Shown piece by piece: positions 45,812-55,958 of a stretch of DNA of 64,000 nt. The stretch covers positions 1,736,001-1,800,000 of the forward strand of contig JYIP02000009.1 of the NCBI GenBank assembly GCA_001051155.2, given 5' to 3'. A program made the position numbers and the translations under genes. How positions within the stretch are numbered: position 1 is the stretch's first letter; the number at the start of each line of letters is the position of its first letter. The notes under the pieces were generated by a model that did no database searches, was not told the DNA's origin, and was given only the letters and a program-made list of their open reading frames with translations. Source of the DNA: Chrysoporthe austroafricana. Lineage: Eukaryota; Ascomycota; Sordariomycetes; Diaporthales; Cryphonectriaceae.

Positions 45812-46597
45812 ATGTGCGGCACAGATGATGACTATGAAGACGACGCTGGCCCAGCCAGACCAGCACGGCACGGCCGACGGTCTAACCACCGTCGACGTCA
45901 GAGTCCCGTAGAGATGCAGCCCCTAGGCACTCAAGAGCGCCTGGAGCGTGAAGAAAGACTCCAGGAAATGGCCGCGTCTCTCAGACACTGGGACTACACC
46001 GTCACGCCTCCCCCGACGGATGGACGCGCCATGCCGCTGCTACGCATCGACTTTTACCAGATCGCCTTCGAGCAGAACACAGTCTGCCGGCTCAAGGTCG
46101 GCGGCAGGAACAAGGAGCTGGTCGTCGACTACATCGACCTCGCCCAGCAGGACTGGCGGCCGCGCGGCGTCCGGCCCTACGCCAGCCAGCTGCTGCTGGA
46201 CTTCTGGACCCGCACGCTCGGCCTGCGCGGGGCCCGCCTGCGGACGCTGACGCTCACCATGGTCGCCGAGCAGGGGCTCCGGGACATGCGGGCCTACATC
46301 TACCACCTCATGGGCGCGCGCCGCCAGCGGTCCTCGCTGCGGGTCCGCAACTGGTCCTCCGACTCGCACGAGCAGGGCGCGTTCGAGATGGCCGCGAGCT
46401 CCAAGTTCGGCAAGATGGCGGCGCGCATGGCGGAGGACATCTGCGGGAGCGAGGACGTGCAGGTCGGGGTCGAGGCGTTCGAGTTCCGCCCGTCGACCGA
46501 CATTGCGTTCAACTTTGTGATCACCTTCGGGCGCCCGCCCCCTCAGAGAGGGCAGCCTAGCCAGGACGATTCGGTGGCGGGGCCTTCGACGGTCTGA
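45812..46597 (+). CDS. uncharacterised protein, tandem-duplicate family
   Basis: A single exon of 261 residues from MCGTDDDYEDD. The first 80 residues are charged and Arg-rich, probably disordered; the rest is a compact alpha/beta-like domain (LRIDFYQIAFEQNT, ELVVDYIDLAQQDW, SQLLLDFWTRTLGLRG, LTLTMVAEQGLRDMRAYIYH, SSKFGKMAARMAEDICGSED, VEAFEFRPSTDIAFNF). No signal peptide or membrane helix. I do not recognise the family. The decayed upstream frame at 44.4-45.1 kb shares the same motif order. GC-rich third positions support real coding. A longer start at 45626 is possible but unsupported. Confidence 0.7.
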   Translation: MCGTDDDYEDDAGPARPARHGRRSNHRRRQSPVEMQPLGTQERLEREERLQEMAASLRHWDYTVTPPPTDGRAMPLLRIDFYQIAFEQNTVCRLKVGGRNKELVVDYIDLAQQDWRPRGVRPYASQLLLDFWTRTLGLRGARLRTLTLTMVAEQGLRDMRAYIYHLMGARRQRSSLRVRNWSSDSHEQGAFEMAASSKFGKMAARMAEDICGSEDVQVGVEAFEFRPSTDIAFNFVITFGRPPPQRGQPSQDDSVAGPSTV

Positions 46598-49319
46598 CGT
46601 CGGGCAGCATGATACTGGGCGCGAGAGGGCAGGCTCAGACCTTGGGATTCGCGACGGCCGTAATTCTACGGGCGTCCTAATCAACAATAAGATCTGTGTG
46701 AATGATTTGAATCTGTGATCCGTGACATTGTATCAGGTATGGTTGTGTCAGACTTGCGTGGACGATGCTCAGCCGGTAGATGGCCTACCAATCTGTCATA
46801 TAACACTTGAGAGCCCGCAGAGCCGGAACTGGTGGAACTGATATGAGAATATTGGTGGTGAGATAGGGTAGTCGTAACCTGGCGGGACGCCGTATACTGG
46901 CCGCCTGGTGACACGTGTGTGTGTGGCCGTGTCCGTGGTGCGTATGCGAAGGTGTCGGCGTGCTCGAGACTAGACTTGATACCGAGCCTGTGCTGCAGGT
47001 ACGATGTCGTGGTCGATTCTGGAGCAAGAAGGCAGGCAAGGCTGCTGGAGACTCGCGGCCACGGCGTAGAAATATCACTCCCCAGCGGCAGTGAGACCGC
47101 TCTCTCCTTAAGGCGTAGTTGGCTTCGTGAAGTGATCCGTGCATAGGTCGTGCTTGCGAAGGTTGACGTCCGCCATTGCATCCTTTCAAGTTAGCCTTAT
47201 AACTATAAGCCTCGAGTCGCAACGAGACCTGATATTACCTCCCTTAATAGCAGCTTTGTCGGCCGACCATTAAGAATGAAAATCTGTTGGAGGTGTAGGC
47301 CCATTACCGCCAAGCAGTAATACAAGAGTCTCCTTTCATACAACCTTGTATTCGTATGTCTATAAGTATCGTCCACTGCTTGCTGTACTTCCTGCTAGTA
47401 TAGGGCGACCGTCATAAGTGGCCCACAAGTACTCGACCACAATATAGATGTTGACTATCTCCAAGCATCACCCCGGTCCCTGTCTCCCCTCCCCTCCTCC
47501 TTAAGGAGATCGTGTGCGGTGGGAACTCGTGTATCCGCACTGAATGCGAGAGGAGGAAAGAAAGAGCGGCACGAGTCCTCCCACAGCGGGCTGTCTGCAG
47601 GTTTCTCTGCTTCCTTGTCGCAGACGACGACCTCTGTCCTGTGCCGTGGACACCTGGGTGCTGGGATACGGCAGCGGGCCGCCCCGCGTCGAGACATGAG
47701 GCCCTCACCACCGCAGGTCGATGTTACACTACACGACCCAGCATTATCGCATACACAGTACCATAGCAGCGAGGATGGATAGGCGGGTAGATTACGTCAG
47801 TTGGCGCTCGTCTCACTCTTTATTACAACCTTGTTACCACCATGCTGAGTCGCATCTACCCTAGTATCCGTGGTGAACCCCTGTCGCGGGTGTCGGGTGC
47901 GTGTGGTGGTACATCGTTGCAGCGTACCTGGTACGGTACCCCTCCTCCCCTTGATCCTCGCGATCCTGTGTCAACTCTGCTGCTGCTTGTCCTCTCCTCT
48001 CACGCCCACCGGCTTGGCTGAGTGAGCTCGTTGCCTACGCTCTCGACCTCTCCTCTTCACATCGCGCTGACCGACCGTCACGAACGGGGTCTCAGCTGGT
48101 GCTGTGCAGCAGCTGCAGGCTGCAGGCGGTGGGTGCGACGATCAGGGCATTACTGGGTACAGTACCTCCCTGGTACGTCATCAGGCCCCTGGTACCTGTT
48201 ACTAATGTACTTGCTTGCAGTGCTGATCCGGCTGCCCCCCTTCGACCAAGGTTCTCCGAGAGTTACCACAGCCCTGGAATTGGCAATCCGACGCTTCTGG
48301 GGAGCGTGAGAGAGGATGCCCCGCCCGGCGAGGCCACCAGCGCGTCATCGCGGCGTCGGCGTGAGCAGGACTGAGCAGCGGCGCGGCTGCGCAGTGGCAG
48401 TCAGGGGCCGGCTCGTCGCCCTGCTCGCTGCGCGTGGTTCTCCTTTCGCTCTCCTGCTGGGCCTCGTTCGAGACGTTGCGACGTCCAGAGGAGAGGAGGG
48501 GAGCGTGGGGAGACAGAGCAGGCAGAGGCAGTCGGTGCCCAGCTGCCAGTATACTACATACTTCGTACCTGGGTACTGAACGGCGTACACACACTACTGG
48601 GCGCTACTGGGTACTGGGTAGACGGGCTGCATCGGTCCCCTGATAGGCCCCACCGCCCACTACCACCTACCAGCGACCTGGGCCTGCAGCAACCCCTCCA
48701 CGCTTCCCAGCAGGTGCCCTCGGTGGCCTCTCACCGCCTGGCAGCTTCAGGGCATACCGCAGCCCCCCACGGCCCCCTGCCGCCACTGTTGTCTGTGCTG
48801 TATGCCCCAGTCACGCCAGTACCAGCCAGGCGGGCTGGCTAGCACGCCTGGGGGGGGGGGGCAGAGGAGCAGACGGTCCTCGCCCCCCAGCGGGCCCCCA
48901 GCGTCCCCCCATCTCCCCATACTGAGACTCTTCCCCCTACGGCGGAGGTGCTTACAATTGGCAGCGCGCACGACGACGAGCCCCACGCTGCGCTGCGCAC
49001 GTCACATCATCCTCTGCAGCTTTCTCCCCTCCCCCCTCCGCCCCACCACGACCTAGAACAGTCCTCGACTCGCCCTCGACCCGGCGAAAAAAGGGGAACG
49101 GACGGACGAGCGAACATTCTGGAGGCCTGAGCCGGGCCGCCTGACGCCAGGGGCAGCAAGCAGCGACCTTCCAAAGGCTTCGATCGAGACGAAGCAGAGC
49201 ACACAGCACACAGCTCGGCTCCGCCTGCCTCGCCGCCCGCGGGCCCTCCTCGCTCGCTCCCTATTTGCTGGCCCATTTATTCAACCGCGCGAGGCTCGTC
49301 ATCTCTCTCTCTCTCTAAC

Positions 49320-49377
49320 CCCCTCTGGCTCTCCTCGGGCCTGTGCCTGGTTACCGACTTTCTCTGCGCCGACCCCT
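49320..49377 (+). promoter_or_regulatory. two CCCCT stress-response-like elements
   Basis: CCCCT at 49320-49324 and 49373-49377, 234-291 bp before the ATG of the trehalose gene. CCCCT (STRE) is the binding site of Msn2/4-type stress factors that drive trehalose genes in yeast. In such GC-rich DNA a chance match is quite likely. Confidence 0.25.
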
Positions 49378-49424
49378 TCGCCTGCGTCTTTAGCTGCCCT
49401 CCTGCGCGCCCTCCTCCTGCGCCG

Positions 49425-49460
49425 CCTCCTCCTCCTCCTCCTCCTCCTCCTCCTCCTCCT
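49425..49460. repeat. (CTC)n microsatellite
   Basis: Twelve near-perfect CTC units in the presumed 5' untranslated region of the trehalose gene. Confidence 0.9.
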
Positions 49461-49610
49461 ACAGCAATAGCATATAGCACAGCACAGCACAGTACAGCAT
49501 CGTCCTGCCATCGAGGTGGTCGTGGACGTGGACGTGGACGTGGCCGTGCCCAGAGCCCACCCTGCTATCGAGATTGGGCCCCCCCGCCAACACGAGGTCA
49601 CGAGGTCACG

Positions 49611-52600
49611 ATGGCCGATCAGCCAGCAGCCTCGGGCGCAGGCCCAGGTCCAGGTCCAGGTCAAGGTCAAGGTCCAGATCCAGGCCCAGCCTCGGCCGCG
49701 GCCAAGGGAGACGGCCCAGCCGAATCGGGACGCATCAAGTTCTCCACTCCCGCGCCGCTTGACTCGAAGCCCTCTACTTCTGCCTCTGCCTCTGCCTCTG
49801 CCTCTGCCTCCCACCGACCGCCGCCCCTGGAGCGCAAGCCGACCGACTCGTCCCTCCCTGCCCACCAGCGCGAGTCCATCACCAGCGTCCCCGTCACGCC
49901 AGGCATCGCCACCAGGACCTACTCGCCCGAGTCCAGCAGGGACAGCCGGGACACCGCCGAGAGCCCAAGCTACTTCCAGCCGCGACCTGCCGCTGCCGCC
50001 GCCTCCTCCGCCGACGTCGTCGCCTCTCCAGAGTCCCTCGACGCCAGCATGGCCGGCAGCAACCCTGCCCACGCCGCCGGCGACCCGGCGGCGCCCCTCT
50101 CCGGCCACGACATCCTGCGCCGCATGAGCAGGTCGAGCCGGCACAGGCAGGTCTCCGTCAGCGACATCCGCACCGCATACCCCTCGCTCGCCCTGAGCGG
50201 CAACGTCATATCTGCTACCTTCAACATGCCGCACTCGCTCAAGTACCGCAAGGGCGCCGACTGGGTGAGTGGTCCCCCCCCCCCCTTTCCCGCGGTGACG
50301 ATGCTGGACCGGCTGCCTGGGCGCGCCTCGCCGCGCTGCCCAGCACCGTTTCCCTGCCCTGTCCTGCTATACTATGCTGTGCTGTGCTAACGAGGCCCTA
50401 CGCGCACAGGAGCTCAAATCCCGCCGCGGCCAGTCCGCCCTCTTCGACGGCCTGGCCCACCTCTCCTCGGACCAGTCCGCCTGGAACCACACGACTGTCG
50501 CCTGGACCGGCGAGATCGACGCGCCCTCCGACTTCCCCTCGCCCCCCGAGACCCCGCCCCTGACCACCGCCCACCTGCCGGGCCTGAACAAGCTCTCCGC
50601 GCCCATCCCCGTCGACACCGACAAGCCCAGCCCCGCGCCGCCGGCCCGCGACGGCCTCTGGATACCCCAGGAGGACATGCAGCGGCTTGAGCAGCAGCTG
50701 GCCCACGACAAGAAGATCAGGACCGTGCCCGTCTGGCTCGCCGACGACGTCGACGGCCAGGAGGACGGCATCCTGCTCAAGGACCAGGCGCGGTGGCGGC
50801 GCTACGCCGAGCACGACCTCTACACGCTCTTCCACTACAAGACCCCCATCCCCTCCGACGGGCGCAAGGAGCGCGCCCAGTGGGCCGACTACTACCGCAT
50901 GAACCAGAAGTTCGCCAACCGGATCCTCGAGCTCTACAAGCCCGGCGACATCGTGATCGTCCACGACTACTACCTGATGCTCGTGCCCAGCATGCTGCGC
51001 CAGCGCGTCCCCCACATGTACATCAGCTTCTTCCTGCACTGCCCCTTCCCCTCGAGCGAGTTCCTGCGCTGCCTCCCGCGCCGCAAGGAGATCCTCGAGG
51101 GCGTGCTGGGCTCCAACCTGATCGGCTTCCAGAGCTACAGCTACAGCCGGCACTTCAGCTCCTGCTGCACCCGCATCTGCTCGTACCCCTCCGACGCCGG
51201 CGGCGTCGAGACCTTCGGCGCCCGCGTCGAGGTCGGCGTCTTCCCCATCGGCATCGACGCCAAGAAGGTCGAGGCCATGGCCTTCTGCCCCGCCGTCGAC
51301 GAGAAGGTCAAGGCCCTCAAGAAGCTGTACGCCGGCAAGAAGATCATCGTGGGCCGCGACCGCCTCGACAGCGTGCGCGGCGTCGCCCAGAAGCTCATGG
51401 CCTTCGACCGCTTCCTGGAGCTGTACCCGGGCTGGCGCGAGCGGGTCGTGCTGATCCAGGTCACGAGCCCGACCTCGTCCGCCGGCGACGAGGAGAAGGA
51501 CGACCCCGAGAACAAGATCGCCTCGCGCGTCAACGAGTGGGTCGGCCGCATCCACGGCACCTACGGCCACCTCGGCTACGACCCCGTGCAGCACTTCCCG
51601 CAGTACCTCAGCCAGGACGAGTACTTCGCCCTGCTGCGGGCCGCGGACATCGGGCTGATAACCTCGGTCCGCGACGGCATGAACACGACGAGCCTCGAGT
51701 ACATCGTCTGCCAGCGCGACAACAGCGGGCCGCTGATCCTGTCCGAGTTCAGCGGCACCGCCGGCAGCCTGCGGGACGCCATCCACATCAACCCGTGGGA
51801 CCTGTCGGGCGTGGCCGACGAGATCAACAACGCGCTGACGATGGAGGACGGGCCGCGGCTGGCCATGCAGAAGTCGCTGCACGACCACGTCACGACCAAG
51901 AACGTGCAGTACTGGGTCAACTCGCTGCTCAACCGGCTGGTCAGCGTGCTCCGCAGCTCCAAGAACGTGGTGTCGACGCCGCTGCTCGACCGCGCGGCGA
52001 TGCTGCAGACGTACCGCGACGCCAAGAAGCGGCTGTTCATGTTCGACTACGACGGCACGCTCACGCCCATCGTCAAGGAGCCGTCGGCGGCGATCCCCAG
52101 CCAGCGGCTGATCACGACGCTTAGGACGCTGGCGGCGGACCACCGCAACGCCGTGTGGATCATCTCGGGCCGGGACCAGGCGTTCCTGATGCAGCACCTG
52201 GGCCACATCGAGGAGCTCGGCTTCAGCGCGGAGCACGGGAGCTTTATGAAACACCCCGGCTCGCAGGAGTGGGAGAACCTCGCCGAGACGTTCGACATGG
52301 GCTGGCAGCCCGAGGTGATGGACGTGTTCCAGTCTTACACCGACAAGTGTCCTGGTATGTGCTCTCTCTCTCTCTCGGCCCGTCCTCCCGACGTCCTTGT
52401 CCCCCTGGACGTCTTTTGGCTTACTGATACTGACCGACTTTTTGCCTGCTACACAGGATCCTTCATCGAGCGCAAGCGGTGCGCCCTGACGTGGCACTAC
52501 CGCCTCGCGGACCCGGAACAGGGCCCCCACCTGGCGCACGAGTGCCAGAAGGAGCTCGAGGCGACGGTGGTGCGCAAGTGGGACGTGGACGTGATGGCGG

Positions 52601-53064
52601 GCAAGGCCAACGTGGAGGTGCGCACGACGTTTGTCAACAAGGGCGAGATCGCCAAGCGGCTGGTCAACAGCTACAACAGCGACATGAGCCACCTGCCCGG
52701 GTCGGCGTGCGTGTCGCCCAACCCGGACAAGGACGCCAAGCTGGGGTTCGTGCTGTGCCTGGGCGACGACACGACGGACGAGGACATGTTCCGGGCGCTG
52801 AACGGGCTGAGCGCGGCGCCGGACCAGGGCGAGGAGGCCAAGGTGCAGCCGGAGCACGTGTTCACGGTGACGGTGGGGGCGAGCACCAAGGTCACGCTCG
52901 CGCGGTGGCACCTGCTGGAGCCCAAGGACGTCGTCGACTCGGTAGCGCTGCTGGCGGGCGTCGGGTCATCCGGCGCGGCGGGCGCGGCGGGCGGGACCGG
53001 CCTGCTGGGCGAGGTGAACCTGGCGGCGCTGAGCACCATCGAGGGCCACGTGCCGACGGAATAA
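49611..53064 (+). CDS. trehalose-6-phosphate phosphatase, Tps2/OrlA type (synthase-like plus HAD domains)
   Basis: Exons 49611-50264, 50410-52354 and 52457-53064 give 1068 residues. An N-terminal 200-residue Ser/Pro/Gly-rich tail (GPGPGPGQGQGP, SASASASAS) ends in NVISATFNMPHSL. A GT20 synthase-like domain follows (WADYYRMNQKFANRI, IVHDYYLMLVPSMLRQR, FFLHCPFPSSEFLRCLPRR), and a HAD phosphatase domain starts at LFMFDYDGTLTP (Asp764, Asp766) with a late acidic motif LGDDTTDEDMF (about 970). The intact DxDGT motif indicates real phosphatase activity, as in Tps2/OrlA. It makes trehalose from trehalose 6-phosphate in a cytosolic complex with Tps1. The 102-bp second intron is in frame and stop-free. 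Confidence 0.95.
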
Positions 53065-53438
53065 AGACTGGACGACCCGATAATAGAGAGAGAGAAGAGA
53101 GAAGAGCGAAGAGCGAGGAGCGAGAGAGAGAGGTAGGTAGGTGGGATAGACCGGGATGGAGTTCTGAGGCACGAGGGAGGGAGGGATGGAAGGGAGACAG
53201 GCAGGCAGGGTGGGCTCACGGGAGGCTGCATCGCATCGGGAGCACAAGCACGGGGCGCTCGAGTTCACGGGAACGGACGGGATACGTCGTTTTATTTTTG
53301 GGTACATGGGCCCGCCAGGAATAGGGCCGGCGTGGGCGTGCGCCTGCGCAGCGTCTCGTCCGGGAGCCTGGGGACGGGGCCGTGAGCGAGCGCCGGGCGG
53401 GTTGGCTGGCCCCGATTCTTTTTTTGCTTACCTTTTTC

Positions 53439-53540
53439 TTTTTTTTTTTTTTTTTTTTGTCTCGCAACACTGGGTTATGTGTATTATTTCCCGGCCTCCT
53501 TCTGCCCGGGCGGGAGGGGGGGGGTGGGGCGGCGCGGCGG

Positions 53541-53596
<56 letters not shown>

Positions 53597-53642
53597 GTTC
53601 GGTTGGGATGACGATAGAATCTTGAACATTNTTTTTTTTTTT
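53439..53642. repeat. poly-T, poly-G and N-interrupted poly-T cluster
   Basis: T20 at 53439-53458, uninterrupted G54 at 53542-53595, N at 53631 and T11 at 53632-53642. Homopolymers of this length next to an N are typical of unresolved assembly. Confidence 0.9.
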
Positions 53643-53765
53643 GGGCTCGAAAGCATGGGTTAGAGGTATATCAATCCGGTCTGCGTCGGCCGCGGCCGGC
53701 GAGGCGAGCATAGATGAGCGGGCGGGCGGGCGGGCGGATGGGATGACGATAGAAACATGAACATT
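53605..53765. repeat. imperfect direct repeat around the N
   Basis: GGGATGACGATAGAA is followed by a few changed bases and GAACATT at 53605-53630, and again at 53739-53765, 135 bp apart. The first copy runs into the N. Either a real duplication or a misjoined allele. Confidence 0.8.
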
Positions 53766-53788
53766 GCCTGGCAGGGTTAGATAGAATG

Positions 53789-53984
53789 TTTCTGTGTGTA
53801 TGGTGTGTGTAGATGTGTGGGTGTGGGTGTGGGCTCTGTCCGTCCCTGATGGAGGAGGTGCAACTAGCTGCTGTCCCAGACATACTATGATGATCATGGC
53901 CCATGACCGTGACTGTGAACCTGTGTGTATATATGTGTATATGTGTATAATGTGTATATGTGTATATGTGTGTGTGTGTGTGGC
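53789..53984. repeat. TG/TA-rich microsatellite region
   Basis: Clusters of GTGTGT and GTATATGTGTATAT units, separated by about 100 bp of ordinary sequence. Confidence 0.8.
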
Positions 53985-54517
53985 CGTGTTGTATTCTTGC
54001 GCGCGGTGGTTGGTCTGCGGCCTTGCTCTGTCCTCTGCCCTCGGAGTTATAGGATATGATATAAGTTTAAGCTCTACAGTATAGATGGACTGACCACCTG
54101 TGATCCATAGGAGCATACTGCTATAGATAGGCCAGCTTGTGGTCCTCGTCTCGGGTCCAGCGCTGCCCTGGCCGCCGGCCCGTCTGCCGTATACCGAACC
54201 GAGGGAACATATCTCGTCTCTCGCGGCCGCGAGATGCGATTGGATACGGCCAGGCCCAAACTCGTTCACGCGGCCATCCTATCTGCTCCAGATCCTGGCA
54301 CAGCAAGTGGGTAAAATAACCACGCGCCAGCGGCCGTCAATCTCTCGTCCTGGAGACGATCCACGGGCCTTAAACCGCTCTGGGCCTCTGCACCGAGCCC
54401 GGGCGCCGCTATTGTACATACTAGCTAGTACTTGGTATGCGGTGTTGTGTATTTATTTATACTCGAGATAATTACCGCAGCCCACCCGCCCATCCGCGCT
54501 TCTCCCTCCCTATCGAT

Positions 54518-55894
54518 ATGCCCCCCGCCCCGGGGAACCGACTACACACCCTGATCCCAAAACCCATAATGAGCCAGACCCAGCCCCAGACCACAGAGCT
54601 GCCGGTCGCCATCATTGGCGCCGGCGTCGGCGGCCTGGCCCTCGCGCAGGCGTGCCGCCTCCGCGGCGTGCCCTTCCGCGTCTTCGAGCGCCACCCGCCC
54701 GCCCGCCGCCGCCAGGGCCACCGCTTCCGCGTCTCCGCCGAGGCCCTCGCCGCCCTGCGCGCCGCCCTGCCGCCTGGCGTGCGCGACCTGCTCGTCCGCA
54801 CCGCGCCGGACCCGCCGGATCCCGCCGTGCCGCCGCAGTACCCGGACGCCAGGACCCTGCGGCCGCAGCAAGGGGCGGCGGCGGCGGGGGCGGCGGCGCA
54901 TGCGCAGTCCACCCCGCTCGACCGCGCCTGGCTGCTCGCCGTGCTGGCGGTCGGCATCGAGGACGCGGTCGAGTACGGGCGGGAGTTCGTCCGGTACGAG
55001 GAGGAGGAGGCGGCGGACACAGAGGGCGGTGGCGCCCCCGCCGTCCGGGCCTGCTTCGCTGACGGCCCCCCGTTCCGCGCCCGCCTCCTCGTTGGCGCCG
55101 ACGGCGCCCGCAGCCGCGTCCGCCGCCAGCTGCAGCCCGCGCGCCGCCTGCTGGACCTCGGCCGCTGGGTCACCTGGGGCCGCACGCCGCTGACGCCGGC
55201 GCTGCGCGCGCGGCTGCCGGTCCTGGGCGGCGCCCTGTCGTCGTGGCTCATGGCCGTCGACCGCGAGGCCGGCGTCCAGTGCGTCGTCGAGCCCATCACG
55301 TGGGGCCCTGGCGCGCGCGAGGCCGCGGCCGCAGCGGCAGCGGCGTCCGCCCTGCCGCCCGATATCTTGGAGGACTACGTGTACTGGGCGGTGGCCACGG
55401 CGGTGCCGGCGGGGGGGCCTGCGCCGCCGAGCACGGCTGAGGAGAGGCGGCGGTTCGTGGGCCAGGTCACGCGCAGCTGGCACCCCGACCTGCAGGCGCT
55501 GCTCGAGGGCGCCGACTATGAGCGGTCCGCCTGCGTGCCTGTCGTGTCGAGCCGGCCCGACATTGAGCTGCCGATCGCAGCGGCCCCCCAGGGCGGCGGC
55601 GGCGGGAGCGGGACCACGATGGTCACGCTCCTCGGCGACGCGGCGCACGCCATGAGCCCGATGGGCCAGGCGGGCGCGGACCTGGCGCTCCGCGACGCGG
55701 CGGACCTCGCGGCGGCGATCGGGGGCGGGGCCCCGGATCCAGGCCGGAGGGGGCAGAAGGAGGAGGAGGAGGAGGCGGTCCGGGGGTTCGAGCGCGCCAT
55801 GGCGGCGCGCGCGCGCGAGCACCTCGAGAAGGCGTTCGCGAACGGGCGCCGGTTCTGGGCGCGGGAGGGCGCGTACCGGGAGGTGCAGCTGTAG
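54518..55894 (+). CDS. FAD-dependent aromatic-type monooxygenase
   Basis: A single exon of 458 residues from MPPAPGNRL (a second ATG at 54569, MSQTQPQ, is an equally possible start). Class A flavoprotein motifs: VAIIGAGVGGLALAQACRLR near the N-terminus (FAD GxGxxG), LLVGADGARSRVRRQ (DG motif), LLGDAAHAMSPMGQAGADLA (GD motif). The family hydroxylates phenolic or polyketide rings with NAD(P)H and oxygen. Alanine- and arginine-rich runs reflect extreme GC bias. An A/T box TATTTATTTATA lies about 65 bp upstream of the first ATG. It is the first of three plus-strand enzyme genes that include a ring-cleaving dioxygenase 6 kb on. Confidence 0.88.
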   Translation: MPPAPGNRLHTLIPKPIMSQTQPQTTELPVAIIGAGVGGLALAQACRLRGVPFRVFERHPPARRRQGHRFRVSAEALAALRAALPPGVRDLLVRTAPDPPDPAVPPQYPDARTLRPQQGAAAAGAAAHAQSTPLDRAWLLAVLAVGIEDAVEYGREFVRYEEEEAADTEGGGAPAVRACFADGPPFRARLLVGADGARSRVRRQLQPARRLLDLGRWVTWGRTPLTPALRARLPVLGGALSSWLMAVDREAGVQCVVEPITWGPGAREAAAAAAAASALPPDILEDYVYWAVATAVPAGGPAPPSTAEERRRFVGQVTRSWHPDLQALLEGADYERSACVPVVSSRPDIELPIAAAPQGGGGGSGTTMVTLLGDAAHAMSPMGQAGADLALRDAADLAAAIGGGAPDPGRRGQKEEEEEAVRGFERAMAARAREHLEKAFANGRRFWAREGAYREVQL

Positions 55895-55930
55895 CTATCT
55901 ACTAGGCGGGAGGGGGTGGGAAGGGAGGGG

Positions 55931-55958
55931 GAGAGAGAGAGAGAGAGAGAGAGAGAGG
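55931..55958. repeat. (GA)n microsatellite
   Basis: Fourteen GA units directly downstream of the monooxygenase gene. Confidence 0.9.

Larger units (their letters stand above)
46598..49610. other. 3 kb GC-rich upstream region of the trehalose gene
   Basis: No credible gene; open frames on both strands are low-complexity. It contains a cluster of GGTAC/GTACC motifs (47.9-48.6 kb), a C-rich stretch, a long (CTC)n tract and two CCCCT motifs just upstream of the Tps2-type gene. Confidence 0.5.
53065..54517. other. low-complexity intergenic region
   Basis: Contains a purine-rich GAGAG tract directly after the trehalose gene, a T-run, a 54-base G-run, an N, a direct repeat, and TG/TA microsatellites. 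No gene. Confidence 0.6.

Noticed and set aside
49299..50234. 311-codon minus-strand open frame overlapping the trehalose gene start
   Set aside because: Gly/Arg/Val repeats from CTC and GGTCCA-type repeats; not a protein.
52355..52456. Reading the trehalose gene through without the second intron
   Set aside because: The inserted segment is bounded by GTATGT and ACAG and interrupts the conserved phosphatase domain; an intron is the better model.
50398..52911. 837-codon open frame antisense to the trehalose gene
   Set aside because: Translation is His/Val/Leu/Arg-rich low complexity and mirrors the GC-rich third positions of the true gene.
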